Assembly (NCBI GenBank): GCA_021294835.1
Contig: JAJTDF010000009.1
Location: 1 to 63,892 of the forward strand
Reading direction: 5' to 3'
DNA length: 63,892 bases
From: Planctomycetaceae bacterium
GTDB lineage: Bacteria; Planctomycetota; Phycisphaerae; Phycisphaerales; UBA1924
Below, in pieces: positions 23,079-32,159 of the stretch; position 1 is the first letter of the stretch, and each line of letters opens with the position of its first letter. The notes beneath the pieces were generated by a model. The model was not told the origin of the DNA. It did no database searches and saw only the letters and a program-made list of their open reading frames with translations. The translations under genes and the position numbers were made by a program.

Positions 23079-24137
23079 TCATGCCTTGCTCCGCTTCAGT
23101 CGGGCATTCCGCCGCGCCAGGAAGGCCGACAGCGGCGGGCCCAGCCAGTCGTGCGTGGAAACCACCATGTAATCGAATCCAAACCCCCGGGCCGAGCGTT
23201 CCACGGCCTCCAGATGGCGGTTCATCGCTTCCAGGTAGGCCTCCCGGATCGCCCGCGGGTCCACCCGCAGCATCGGCTCGCCCTCCAGGCCCACAAACGG
23301 CGCCTCGCCCCGCAGATCAAACTCGCGTTCGGCCTTGTCCAAGACCTCGACCATGATCATGTCATGCCCCCGGAACTTGATCCGAGAGAGCGCGGCGCGG
23401 ATCTGCTCGGGGTCGGCGAACAGATCCGAGATCAGCACGAACAAACAGCGGTTGGTCAGCTTGGCCAGCACCCGCTCGATCACCCGGGGCAGGTCCGTCG
23501 GCCGCTGCACCGCCTGCGCCGAGAGCGCCCCGACGATCTGCTTCCATGTGCCCTGCGCGCTGGACTGCCGCACCAGCCGCAGCACCTCATCAGCGAACAC
23601 CACCAGCCCCACGCGGTCGCCCTGCCGCAGGCAGATGTAACTCATCGCCGCCGCCACCGCCGTCGCATGGTCGTACTTGCTCCAGTACGGCCGCCCGTCG
23701 GGGCTGGTCTTCCGCCCGGCGCCGCTGGCGTCCTCGAACGAGCGGCTGCCATAGTTCATCGAGCCGGAGGCGTCCACCAGGATCACCAGATCCAGGTTGG
23801 TCTCCTGCTGATACTGCTTGAGGTGCAGCTTGTCGGTGCGCCCATAGACCTTCCAGTCCAGGTGCCGCAGGTCATCCCCGGCCACATACGGGCGGTGCTG
23901 CGCAAACTCCACCGAGAAGCCCTGATACGGCGAGCGGTGCGCCCCGCTCATCACCCCTTCAACGATCATCTTGGCCCGCAGTTCCAGCGTGCCCAGCCGC
24001 GCCAGCGTCTGCGGGTGCAGATAGAGCTGCGCATCGCCGATCGGCAGTTTCGCCCCCGCCGCCCCCGTCGCCACCTCTGGCGTGGGTGCGGGCGCAGGCA
24101 CGGATGTCGACCCGCTGGCTGGGGCTTGTTCGGCCAT
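23079..24137 (-). CDS. DUF58 family protein
   Basis: 352 residues. After a proline/alanine-rich leader it has the DUF58 core: SGAHRSPYQGFSVEFAQHRPY, GDDLRHLDWKVYGRTDKLHLKQ and a VWA-like segment LVILVDASGSM at about residue 121, with DRVGLVVFAD and LFVLISDLF. DUF58 proteins usually pair with MoxR AAA+ ATPases and BatA proteins. Here BatA and VWA proteins follow directly (68 bp gap to the next start), while moxR is absent from the window. Cytoplasmic location is inferred from the lack of helices. Confidence 0.9.
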   Translation of the reverse strand: MAEQAPASGSTSVPAPAPTPEVATGAAGAKLPIGDAQLYLHPQTLARLGTLELRAKMIVEGVMSGAHRSPYQGFSVEFAQHRPYVAGDDLRHLDWKVYGRTDKLHLKQYQQETNLDLVILVDASGSMNYGSRSFEDASGAGRKTSPDGRPYWSKYDHATAVAAAMSYICLRQGDRVGLVVFADEVLRLVRQSSAQGTWKQIVGALSAQAVQRPTDLPRVIERVLAKLTNRCLFVLISDLFADPEQIRAALSRIKFRGHDMIMVEVLDKAEREFDLRGEAPFVGLEGEPMLRVDPRAIREAYLEAMNRHLEAVERSARGFGFDYMVVSTHDWLGPPLSAFLARRNARLKRSKA

Positions 24138-24163
24138 TGATCAACAGTAGATACGGCCCGGGC

Positions 24164-24823
24164 TCAACGCGCCGGCGAACCGCTGGTTCCGGCCGGGGCA
24201 TCCGCCCCAGCGGCACCGCCCTTGCCGGCCCCGGCCCCGGTCTCCTCCAGCACCCGCCGCACGATCTCCTCCCCGTTCTTGCGCAGGTACTCCGTCAGCG
24301 CCGGGTTGCCCTCCGGGTCGTGCTTGTGGGCGCGGGACTCGGCCATCGAGGTCTCAAACGGCACCCCCTCAAAGGCCCGCCGATACAGCATGATGCACCC
24401 GCTGGTGCGTTCAGACCCGGCCGCGCAGTGCACCAGCACCGGGCGGTTGGCCAGATCGGCCACCAGCTTGAGCGCATCGATGTAGTGCTGTGGGTTGCCC
24501 GTCCCGTCCCCCTCCAGGCTGAACCGCACCCGCCGCACCCCCAGCGCCTGGGCCGTCCGCTGGGCCAGAATCTCCTCCGGGCTGCCCGGGGCGAACGCGC
24601 CCAGATCGATCACCAGCTTGATCTGGTTCTCCCGCACCACCTTGGCCATCATCGCCGATGACAGCCGGCCCGAGCGGTAGATCTGCCCCTGCTCAACCAC
24701 CCCGAAGTTTCGCGGGATCACGTTGTCGCGGATGTTGTAGCGAAAGAACAGACCGCCGAGGGTCACCGCCGCGATGGCGATGAGCACGTGGCTGAGCAGG
24801 ATGCCGCGTCGGGGTTGGTTCAT
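24164..24823 (-). CDS. Membrane-anchored dual-specificity / tyrosine-type phosphatase
   Basis: 219 residues. One helix near residues 8-26 anchors the protein. The catalytic loop HCAAGSERTSG gives the Cys-x5-Arg motif with Cys133 and Arg139. The preceding IYRSGRLS and LVIDLGAF are typical of the DSP/PTP fold (SiwH/DSPc-like). It would hydrolyse phosphotyrosine, phosphoserine or a phosphoinositide-like substrate; which cannot be told. The C-terminal 25 residues are glycine/alanine-rich. It is the first gene of the Bat-like minus-strand operon (26 bp before DUF58) and is divergent from the esterase gene, so it may regulate the operon or simply be co-transcribed. Confidence 0.85.
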   Translation of the reverse strand: MNQPRRGILLSHVLIAIAAVTLGGLFFRYNIRDNVIPRNFGVVEQGQIYRSGRLSSAMMAKVVRENQIKLVIDLGAFAPGSPEEILAQRTAQALGVRRVRFSLEGDGTGNPQHYIDALKLVADLANRPVLVHCAAGSERTSGCIMLYRRAFEGVPFETSMAESRAHKHDPEGNPALTEYLRKNGEEIVRRVLEETGAGAGKGGAAGADAPAGTSGSPAR

Positions 24824-24975
24824 GGATCACACCAAGCCTAGTGGCAGCCGCCGCTGCACACCCGGGGTACCGAACATTCACCCGCCCACACCCTGTCCCG
24901 CGGCCCAAAGCGGCAACAGTGGGGGGGCAGGGGGAAGGGGGGCCGGGGGGAGCCGCCCGGATACGCTCGACCCCG

Positions 24976-25818
24976 ATGGCCCGTTCACTCCCCGCCGCTC
25001 TCTGCCTGCTTGGTGTGCTCGCGCTGCTGCCGCTGGCCGGCTGCGCCGCCGGGCGATCCACCGCCTCCAACCCATCACCCATGACCGCTCCCCCCTCCAG
25101 CACCGCCTCCACCACCCCGTCCACCGCCCCCGCCGCCCCGCAAACTGGCCTGCTCTTCCGCCAGGCCGTCGCCGGAGGCCTGGCCACCAAGTACGCCGTC
25201 TACGTCCCGCGCCAGTACGCCGCCGACCCCGCCAAGCGCTGGCCCCTGCTGGTCTTCCTCCACGGCCGGGGCGAGTGCGGCACCGAAGGCGTGCGGCAAA
25301 CCGCCGTCGGCCTCGGCCCCGCCGTGCTCATCCAGCCCGACAAGTGGCCCTTTGTCATCCTCATGCCCCAGAAGCCCGACCCCGCCCGCCAGTGGGCCGA
25401 GTACGAACCCATGGTGCTCGATCTGCTCCGCGCCACCGCGACGGAGTTCAACACCGACCCGCAGCGGACCTACCTCACCGGCCTCTCCCAGGGCGGCGCC
25501 GGCACCTGGGCCATCGGCAGCAAGCACCCGCAGCTGTTCGCCGCCCTCGCCCCTGTCTGCGGCTATGGCGACGCGCCCGCGCTCGCCCCCGGCCTGGTCG
25601 GCAAGCCGATCTGGACCCTCCACGGCGAGAAGGACGACGTTGTGCCCCCCGAGCGCACCCGCGTGATCGTCTCCGCCGTGCAGGCCGCCGCCGGCCCCGA
25701 TCGCGCCGGGCTGCTCAAGGCGACGTACCTCCCCGACGCCAACCACAACTCCTGGGACGCCGCGTACCGGCAGTTCGATCTGGGCGCCTGGCTGCTCAGC
25801 CACCGGCTGGACCGCTGA
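24976..25818 (+). CDS. Lipoprotein esterase/peptidase, alpha/beta hydrolase
   Basis: I use the ATG at 24976 because the product then begins with a clean lipoprotein signal (LLGVLALLPLAGC, Cys23). A serine/threonine/proline linker follows. The hydrolase has LLVFLHGRGECGTEG (oxyanion region), the nucleophile elbow GLSQGGAGTW, WTLHGEKDDVVPP carrying the acid, and DANHNSWDAAY carrying the histidine, so the triad is complete. This pattern matches secreted predicted peptidases or feruloyl-esterase-like enzymes with a phospholipase/carboxylesterase core. The substrate is unknown. An in-frame upstream extension to 24841 lacks a signal and is unlikely. Confidence 0.87.
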   Translation: MARSLPAALCLLGVLALLPLAGCAAGRSTASNPSPMTAPPSSTASTTPSTAPAAPQTGLLFRQAVAGGLATKYAVYVPRQYAADPAKRWPLLVFLHGRGECGTEGVRQTAVGLGPAVLIQPDKWPFVILMPQKPDPARQWAEYEPMVLDLLRATATEFNTDPQRTYLTGLSQGGAGTWAIGSKHPQLFAALAPVCGYGDAPALAPGLVGKPIWTLHGEKDDVVPPERTRVIVSAVQAAAGPDRAGLLKATYLPDANHNSWDAAYRQFDLGAWLLSHRLDR

Positions 25819-25851
25819 AGCCCGCTTGACTCGCCCGCCTTACTCGCCCCT

Positions 25852-28257
25852 TTACTCGCCACGCTCAATCAGCAGACTCACCCGCAGCGTCTCGGCGATG
25901 CTCCACGCCTGCGCCGGGCACCCCGCCGCCCGCTGCGGCCGCTCGGTGGTGTCATCCCCGTCGTACACCTCGGCCAACTGCCCCAGGCAGCCGCCTTCCA
26001 TCGCCCGCAGCAGCGGGGCCAGCAGTTCGCGTGCCTGCGCCCGCGCCTCAGATGAGAACCCGCCCGCCCGCAGCGTCGCCTCCGCCAGCGGGCCGGCCAG
26101 CCACGGCCACGCCGTGCCGTTGTGATACGCCGCGTCGCGGTCGAACATCCGCCCCTCAAACCGCCCCTTGTACCCCGCGTCGCCCTGCTCCAGCGTCCGC
26201 AAGCCGTGCCGCGTCCACAGCCGCTCGCGCACGCACTTGACCACCGCCTGCTGCTGGCTGGGGTTCAGCGGGCTGTGCGGCAGCGACACCGCGAAGATCT
26301 GATTCGGCCGCACCTGCGTTGAGGGCCGCCAGCCGCCCGGGGCCGCGTGGTCGGGCGTCAGGCAGTCAAACAGGCACTGCCGCTGCGGGTTCCAGAACCG
26401 CGTCGCGATGGTCGGGCCGATCTTGTCCGCCAGCGCCGTCATCTCGTTGCGAAGCCCGGTGCGGTGCGGGCCCGCCGCCACCGCCAGCGACCGCAGCGCG
26501 TTGTAGTACAGCGCGTTGATCTCGATCGCCTTGCCGTGCCGGGGCGTGAACACCACCCCGTCGCGCTTGGCGTCCATCCACGTCAACTGCGTGGTGTGGT
26601 CGCCGGAGGCGATCAGCCCGTCCTCCGGATCGGCGCCGATGCCAAACGCCGTGCCGGTGCGATACGCGTGCATCACATCCAGGCACGCCGGCAGCAGTTC
26701 CTTGTTGAAGGTGCTCTGGTCCTTGCTGGCCGCCAGATACCGGCAGCACGCATGCACGAACCACAGCGAGGCGTCCACCGTGTTGTAGTGCGGCCGCCCG
26801 GTGTAATCGTCGAACACGTTGGGCACCAGCCCGCCGGATTGCTCGCTCCCCGCCGGCCCGCCGCCCCGCGCTGCGCTGAACAGCAGCAGCAGGCTGCGTG
26901 CCTCTTCGTGCCGCCCGGTGCACAGCAGCAGGCCCGGCAGCGAGATCATCGTGTCCCGCCCCCAATCAGCAAACCACGGATACCCCGCGATGATGCTCGC
27001 CGGGAAGTTCGCCGCCGGACTGGTCGCCCCCGTCCCCCCGGTCCCCCCCGTCGCCCCCGTCCCCCCCGTCGCCCCCGCGGCTCCGTGCATGCCGCCGCCC
27101 GAGGCCGCGACGCCTGCGGGGTGCGCCGCAGCCCCAGCTGCGCCCGCCATGCCCGTGCTCGGCGGCAGCCGCCGGATCACAAAGTCGTCCGCCGCCGCCA
27201 CCAGGCGGTCCAGCGATCCGCCCACCATGTTCGTCTCCGTGGCCGTGCTGGCGGCGACCTTGGCCCCCTCGCCCCCGCGCGTCCGCGTGACCAGTTCGCC
27301 CAGCCGGGCCCGGTTGGCGGCCACCACCGCATCGAAATCGCGCGGGTCGGCCGGCCGCAGCCCCGCCGCAATCGTCAGCCGCGCCGGCGAGATCCCGTCA
27401 GACGCGGTGCAGCCGGAGAAATCCGCCGTGAACGTGCCGGGGTGAAACAGATCCTCCAGGAAGTCGTATCCGCGCTCACGCTCGGTGTCATACTGGAAGT
27501 TGTACCACCATTGTTCCAGCGGGGTCACGCTGCCGCTGTCTGCCGCCAGATGCAGATCGGCCTCGGGCGAGTGGATCGTCAGCAGCCGTGCCGAAGCCTC
27601 AACGTGAAAGCGGTTGCGGGCCGTGTCCCGCAGGATCAACCCGTGGAAGTCGCGCAGCGCCACCAACGGACGAATCACCAGCCGCAGCAGCCGGGGCGGC
27701 CGGTGACCCGGCAGCACCGTCGCCGTGTACCGCACCATCGCCGCCGACGGCGTCATCGTTCCCGCGTGCCCTCCCGGCCCCCCCGGCCCCCCCTGTCCGC
27801 CTTCGCCGCCCTTGGCCCCTCCACCGCCCTGCTCGCCCGCTTTGCCTCCGCCACCCGCCACTCCCGCCCGCGCCAGCACCAGTTCCTTGCACAGTTCCAC
27901 CGGCCCGAAGCGGTAGTACCACCGGCACGACACATCCTTCTCAAACCGCTTGAGCAACTGGTCCCCGCGCGGGTGCAGTTCACCCGGCCGGAAGCGGAAG
28001 CACGACAGATCAAACCGCTGCTCGTTGGGCGAGTCCGGATCAATGATCGCCGACTCCGCCAGCGCCGACAGCATCATCAGCCGCTGCACCGGCGGACGCA
28101 GCGGCGCCACCAGCACGCCGTGATACCGCCGCGACATCGGCCCCAGCACCGTCCCCATGGCAAACCCGCCGTCCCCGCTGGTCAGCAGCCACTCGGTGGC
28201 GGCCAGCGCTTCAGGGTCCCCCGTGTTCTCCACCACATAGCTCGGCAGCGAAGTCAT
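25852..28257 (-). CDS. Glycogen debranching enzyme (amylo-alpha-1,6-glucosidase type)
   Basis: Two recognised halves. The N-terminal GDE_N domain begins EWLLTSGDGGFAMG and RRYHGVLVAPL. The C-terminal (alpha/alpha)6 glucosidase has GYPWFADWGRDTMISLPGL, DGLIASGDHTTQLTWMDA, GKAIEINALYYNALR and the late RDAAYHNGTAWPWL. It should trim branch points of glycogen or related alpha-glucans. Two glycine-rich low-complexity insertions interrupt it, near residues 140-175 and 365-420; they look like flexible surface loops. I use the ATG at 28257 rather than the GTG at 28281; neither has a strong Shine-Dalgarno. Another glycogen-type enzyme lies at 35.8 kb. Confidence 0.9.
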   Translation of the reverse strand: MTSLPSYVVENTGDPEALAATEWLLTSGDGGFAMGTVLGPMSRRYHGVLVAPLRPPVQRLMMLSALAESAIIDPDSPNEQRFDLSCFRFRPGELHPRGDQLLKRFEKDVSCRWYYRFGPVELCKELVLARAGVAGGGGKAGEQGGGGAKGGEGGQGGPGGPGGHAGTMTPSAAMVRYTATVLPGHRPPRLLRLVIRPLVALRDFHGLILRDTARNRFHVEASARLLTIHSPEADLHLAADSGSVTPLEQWWYNFQYDTERERGYDFLEDLFHPGTFTADFSGCTASDGISPARLTIAAGLRPADPRDFDAVVAANRARLGELVTRTRGGEGAKVAASTATETNMVGGSLDRLVAAADDFVIRRLPPSTGMAGAAGAAAHPAGVAASGGGMHGAAGATGGTGATGGTGGTGATSPAANFPASIIAGYPWFADWGRDTMISLPGLLLCTGRHEEARSLLLLFSAARGGGPAGSEQSGGLVPNVFDDYTGRPHYNTVDASLWFVHACCRYLAASKDQSTFNKELLPACLDVMHAYRTGTAFGIGADPEDGLIASGDHTTQLTWMDAKRDGVVFTPRHGKAIEINALYYNALRSLAVAAGPHRTGLRNEMTALADKIGPTIATRFWNPQRQCLFDCLTPDHAAPGGWRPSTQVRPNQIFAVSLPHSPLNPSQQQAVVKCVRERLWTRHGLRTLEQGDAGYKGRFEGRMFDRDAAYHNGTAWPWLAGPLAEATLRAGGFSSEARAQARELLAPLLRAMEGGCLGQLAEVYDGDDTTERPQRAAGCPAQAWSIAETLRVSLLIERGE

Positions 28258-28324
28258 AGTGTCAGGGTATTGATCGACCACTCCCGCCGCACACCCCTAC
28301 GGGCATTCACCCGTCCCACTGTCT

Positions 28325-29566
28325 TCATGATCCCAGCGAGCGCGAAGCGACGATCAGCGACTCCAGCGACCGCTCGGCCTGCTCCGCCCCGCCCACCGGC
28401 AGCCAGTTCCGCCGCTGCGCCTCCTTCCACCACCGCCGCAGGGCAGTGGTCCACTCCGCTTCGCCAAAGTCCGCCGGCGGTTGGCCCAGGGCCAGCATCA
28501 CGCCATGAAACGCCGCCCGTGCCGCCTGCTCGGGGGTGATCTGCTTCCACCCCGGCGATGCTTCCACCAGCGCCGCCCCGGCCGAGGCCGCATCCCCCGC
28601 CGGTGCCCCGTGGTCGGCCAGCACCAGCACCCGCCGCGTCGCGTAGCTGAACGCCGCCCGCCCGATCACCTCACTCAGCCGCTTCTCCCCGCAATCCACC
28701 GCGTTCAGCCCGCCCGCCGCCGCTGCCTGCGCCCGCGCATACGCCGAGGCGTACACCCGTGCCGTGCATGAGAGCATCCCCGGCAGATCCGCGCTGCGTG
28801 AACTCCGCCGGATCCGGTACCCCGCCACCACCTCCCCGCAGTGCGTCCACCGCACACCCGCCTCGGCCATCCGCAGCCACATGTCGGTGTCCTCCACCAC
28901 CGGCAGTGACGAATCAAACCGCAGCGCCGGCAGTCCGCTCCCCGCCGGCGGGCGATACACCGTCCGGGGCACCAGATGCCCGTGCACCACGAAGAACACC
29001 GACCCCAGCAACTCCTGCAGACCCACCGTGCGATACCGCGCCGTCTGCCGCCCCAGCACCCGCCCCCGCTCGTCGCACAGGTCAAAGTCCCCGAACGCCG
29101 CACCCTCCGCCCGCTGCGCTGCGTCGTGCAGAGCCTCCAGCCCGCCGGGCAGCATCCAGTCGTCCGCGTCCAGCAGCAGGATCGATCGCCCGTCGGCCGC
29201 GTCAATCCCCGCGTTCCGCGCCGCCGACACGCCCCGCTGCGGCTGGTGCAGCAGCGTCAGCCGTGTGTCGCGCTCGGCCATGCGGGCCACAATCGCGGCA
29301 CTGTTGTCGCTGCTGCCGTCATCCACGATCACCGCCTTCCAGTTGGTGAACGTCTGGCTCTGCAGGCTGGCCAAGGTCTCGGCGATCGTCCCCTCGGCGT
29401 TGTGCAGCGGAATCACCACGCTCACCGCCGGGGCGCTGCCCCCGCCCACCCCCGCCCCACCCCGCGTCGGCCGCACCTTGGCATCCGGCGGAATCTCCCC
29501 GCCGGGCCGGGGGGTGCCGGGCTGATGGGTGTCGTCAGACCGCGGGTTGGACCGTTCGTCGCTCAT
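28325..29566 (-). CDS. Family 2 glycosyltransferase
   Basis: 413 residues. After a disordered N-terminus of about 45 residues, the GT-A fold is clear: VSVVIPLHNAEGTIAETLASL, WKAVIVDDGSSDNS, GVSAARNAGIDAADG and the metal-binding LLLDADDWM. The acceptor half contains VVEDTDMWLRMAEAG. It would transfer a sugar from a nucleotide donor to an unknown acceptor, perhaps for surface polysaccharide. No other polysaccharide genes are adjacent. It ends 67 bp upstream of the debranching enzyme and may be co-transcribed with it. Confidence 0.9.
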   Translation of the reverse strand: MSDERSNPRSDDTHQPGTPRPGGEIPPDAKVRPTRGGAGVGGGSAPAVSVVIPLHNAEGTIAETLASLQSQTFTNWKAVIVDDGSSDNSAAIVARMAERDTRLTLLHQPQRGVSAARNAGIDAADGRSILLLDADDWMLPGGLEALHDAAQRAEGAAFGDFDLCDERGRVLGRQTARYRTVGLQELLGSVFFVVHGHLVPRTVYRPPAGSGLPALRFDSSLPVVEDTDMWLRMAEAGVRWTHCGEVVAGYRIRRSSRSADLPGMLSCTARVYASAYARAQAAAAGGLNAVDCGEKRLSEVIGRAAFSYATRRVLVLADHGAPAGDAASAGAALVEASPGWKQITPEQAARAAFHGVMLALGQPPADFGEAEWTTALRRWWKEAQRRNWLPVGGAEQAERSLESLIVASRSLGS

Positions 29567-29754
29567 GCTTCCGGTGTATCGGTTCGCCGGGCCCGGGCCG
29601 TCCGCTCCTTGTCGCCTGCCCCGCCGGCCCCGCGACGGTCGCTGCCACCGGTCGCATTGGGGGCAAACGCCGCCCGCCGCCGGTCGTTGCGCCGAGGTCG
29701 CCGTGCCGATGACTCTCTCTCCGACCCCCCCCCGTTTTCATCGGAGCCCCAAAC

Positions 29755-30204
29755 ATGCCCCTGATTTCCCACCAGACCACCCCCGCTCCGACCGCCCCTG
29801 CAGCTCCCGTGCAGGCCTCGCCCGCCGCCACCACCCCCGCCGATCGCCGCCACCACCCCCGCCTGTCTGTGCAGCGGGCCGCCAAGGTGCTGTGCAACCA
29901 GAGCCAGCGCTTCCTCGCCGCCGTCACCGAGGACCTCTCCGTGGGCGGCGCCCGCGTCCGCGTGGAGAGTCAGCGGCCCTTCGCCATCGGGGACAGCGTC
30001 AAGGTCGGCATCGCCTGGAGCCAGTCGGGCATTATCCGGACCGACCAGCTCATCGAGGCCAAGGTCGTCCGTGTGGACCCCGTCCTCGCCCTGGCCGACG
30101 CCGCCGGCGCCACCTCCTCGCCCATCTCCGGTCCGGCCATCCGCCTGGGCCTGGCCTTCGCCCACGCCGCATCCTCGGCCACCCCGGCCAAGGCCGCCGC
30201 CTGA
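29755..30204 (+). CDS. PilZ domain protein
   Basis: 149 residues. The c-di-GMP binding signature is present: the RxxxR-type ADRRHHPRLSV near residue 33 and the DLSVGGARVRV block near residue 62, followed by beta strands of the barrel (FAIGDSVKVGIAW, LIEAKVVRVD). It is a single domain without attached effector, so it probably acts through a protein partner. The proline/alanine-rich N-terminus is likely disordered. It precedes nadA by 79 bp on the same strand; a functional link is not evident. Confidence 0.85.
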   Translation: MPLISHQTTPAPTAPAAPVQASPAATTPADRRHHPRLSVQRAAKVLCNQSQRFLAAVTEDLSVGGARVRVESQRPFAIGDSVKVGIAWSQSGIIRTDQLIEAKVVRVDPVLALADAAGATSSPISGPAIRLGLAFAHAASSATPAKAAA

Positions 30205-30283
30205 CCCCTTGCGCGATCGGCTCACCCGCCGGACCATCGGCCGTCCGCTCGGCTCGCCCTCGCGTCCGTACCCTGCTGGGCAC

Positions 30284-31534
30284 ATGCTCTGGCAGCCGGC
30301 CCTTCCCGAGTCCTACACCCGAGCCACCCCGGCGGATCTGGCCCGCGCCATCGCTGCGCGACGCGCCGAACTGGGCAGCAAACTCCTGATCCTCGGCCAC
30401 CACTACCAGACCGACCAGGTCATCGCCCATGCCGACATCACCGGCGACTCCCTGAAGCTCTCCCAGGCCGCCGCCGAACGCATCGCCGCCTCCGGGGCCA
30501 AATTCGTCATCTTCTTGGGCGTGCACTTCATGGCCGAGACGGCCGACATGCTCACGCCCGACAGCGTCGCGGTCATCCTGCCCGACCTCTCCGCCGGCTG
30601 CTCCATGGCCGACATGGCCGACTACGACGAGGCCGTCGCCGCCTGGGAGGCCCTCACCGGCGAACTGAAGAAGCAGAAGTTCAAGGGCCGCATCATCCCC
30701 GTCACGTACATCAACTCCTCCGCCGCCATCAAGGCCTTCGTGGGCGAGCGGGGCGGCGCGGTGTGCACCAGTTCCAACGCCGCCTCGGTGCTGCAGTGGG
30801 CATTGGCCGGTGGCGAGCAGCCCCTCAAGGCCGGCGAGTCCGTCAAGGTCCTCTTCCTGCCCGACCAGCACCTCGGCCGCAACACCGCGGCACAACTGGG
30901 CATGGACGTGACCACCGCCACCGCGCTCTACGACCCGCGCCGCACCGCCAAGGGCGAGGCCCTGGGCGGCATGACCGCCACCCAACTCAAGGCGGCGCAG
31001 GTCCTGCTCTGGGCGGGCCACTGCTCGGTGCACAAACTCTTCCGGCCCGAGCACTGCCGCCAGATCCGCGAGGACGAAGCCGCCCGCAAGGTCCCCGTCG
31101 CCGAACGCACGACCATCCTCGTGCACCCCGAGTGCGCCAAGGAAGTGGTGGACCTGGCCGACCTGGCCGGCAGCACCGAGTTCATCATCCGCACCATCGC
31201 CCAGGCCAAGCCCGGCTCCTCCTGGGCCGTGGGCACCGAGACGCACCTGGTCAACCGCCTGACCGCCTCGGCCGCGGCGCGGGGGGTAAAGGTTCGCATC
31301 CTGTCTGACTGCCAGTGCCTGTGCACCACGATGTACCGGATCGACCAGCCCCACCTGCTCTGGGTGCTGGACAACCTGGCTCAGGGCAAGGTGGTCAACC
31401 GCATCACCGTCCACCCCGAGGCCCGCCGCCTGGCCCTGCTGGCCCTGGAGCGAATGCTCAAACTCTCCGCAGGCAAGCAGGCCCCGGCCGTGAAAGACAG
31501 CACCCGCTTCCCCGAGCCGGTGAGCGTGGATTAG
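30284..31534 (+). CDS. nadA: Quinolinate synthase A
   Basis: Condenses iminoaspartate with dihydroxyacetone phosphate to quinolinate in NAD synthesis. The three-fold pseudo-repeat is visible: LILGHHYQTDQVI; FLGVHFMAETADML; LPDLSAGCSMADMA; FLPDQHLGRNTA; HPECAKEV; GTETHLVNRL. [4Fe-4S] ligands would be Cys106, Cys284 and one of the cysteines in DCQCLC (343, 345, 347). At 416 residues it belongs to the longer bacterial type. The ATG at 30284 gives the usual N-terminus. NadB and NadC are not in the window. Confidence 0.95.
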   Translation: MLWQPALPESYTRATPADLARAIAARRAELGSKLLILGHHYQTDQVIAHADITGDSLKLSQAAAERIAASGAKFVIFLGVHFMAETADMLTPDSVAVILPDLSAGCSMADMADYDEAVAAWEALTGELKKQKFKGRIIPVTYINSSAAIKAFVGERGGAVCTSSNAASVLQWALAGGEQPLKAGESVKVLFLPDQHLGRNTAAQLGMDVTTATALYDPRRTAKGEALGGMTATQLKAAQVLLWAGHCSVHKLFRPEHCRQIREDEAARKVPVAERTTILVHPECAKEVVDLADLAGSTEFIIRTIAQAKPGSSWAVGTETHLVNRLTASAAARGVKVRILSDCQCLCTTMYRIDQPHLLWVLDNLAQGKVVNRITVHPEARRLALLALERMLKLSAGKQAPAVKDSTRFPEPVSVD

Positions 31535-31561
31535 GCGGCCCGCCTCCGGCGTGGACAACGC

Positions 31562-32059
31562 TCAACACCTCACGCATCTCCGCCACGCCGCCAGATCAGC
31601 CTCAGCCTGAAACACCCGCCCGCACTCCGGGCACGGCCGGCCGTCCGCCACCTGCGACAAGTCATACGCACACTGCACGCACAACCGCCCACTGCTGGCC
31701 TGCAGGGCTCGCCGAAGTGCCCGATGCTTCGATATCAACCACGGGATCACCAGCAGCCACGCCGACGACAAGAGCGCGTGAGGCACCTGCTTGAACCACG
31801 GCCACACTTACCCAAGCACGCTCGACAAGGCTGAACCCACCACCACACCAACCGACACGGCGCACGGAATCACCACGCCGACCCGCACATACGCCCGAGG
31901 CACGGATGTCCACAGACGCTTCACGCACCACTCCACCGAGAAGGCCCACACGACCATTCGATCATTGGGAACCGCCCCTCCTCCGACCCCGTCTGCCACC
32001 ACATGCGAGGCGCCCGCCTGACCGCACGCGGCACGATCAGCAAACTGGCGCCGGCTCAT
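31562..32059 (-). pseudogene. Two-helix zinc-ribbon membrane protein broken by an in-frame stop
   Basis: One reading frame runs from 32059 to 31562 and is interrupted only by a TAA at 31808-31810. The upstream part ends with a helix-like GVVIPCAVSVGVVVGSAL. The downstream part starts with another helix (ALLSSAWLLVIPWLI) and ends in a zinc ribbon, CVQC...CPEC, of the kind found in many small planctomycete proteins. The two parts together look like one gene of about 165 codons. Alternatively, only the downstream 81-residue part is expressed from the GTG at 31807, right after the TAA. The first 30 codons upstream are weak. A third, related zinc ribbon is found at 34.9 kb. Confidence 0.5.
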
Positions 32060-32159
32060 GTGCGTGCGCTCTCATCGACCGCTCCGCGTCGCCTCGCCAC
32101 CATCTTTGCCTGAAGCGCCGCATCCCAACCCGTCGCCCAATCCCAGGGCCCGTGCCCGG

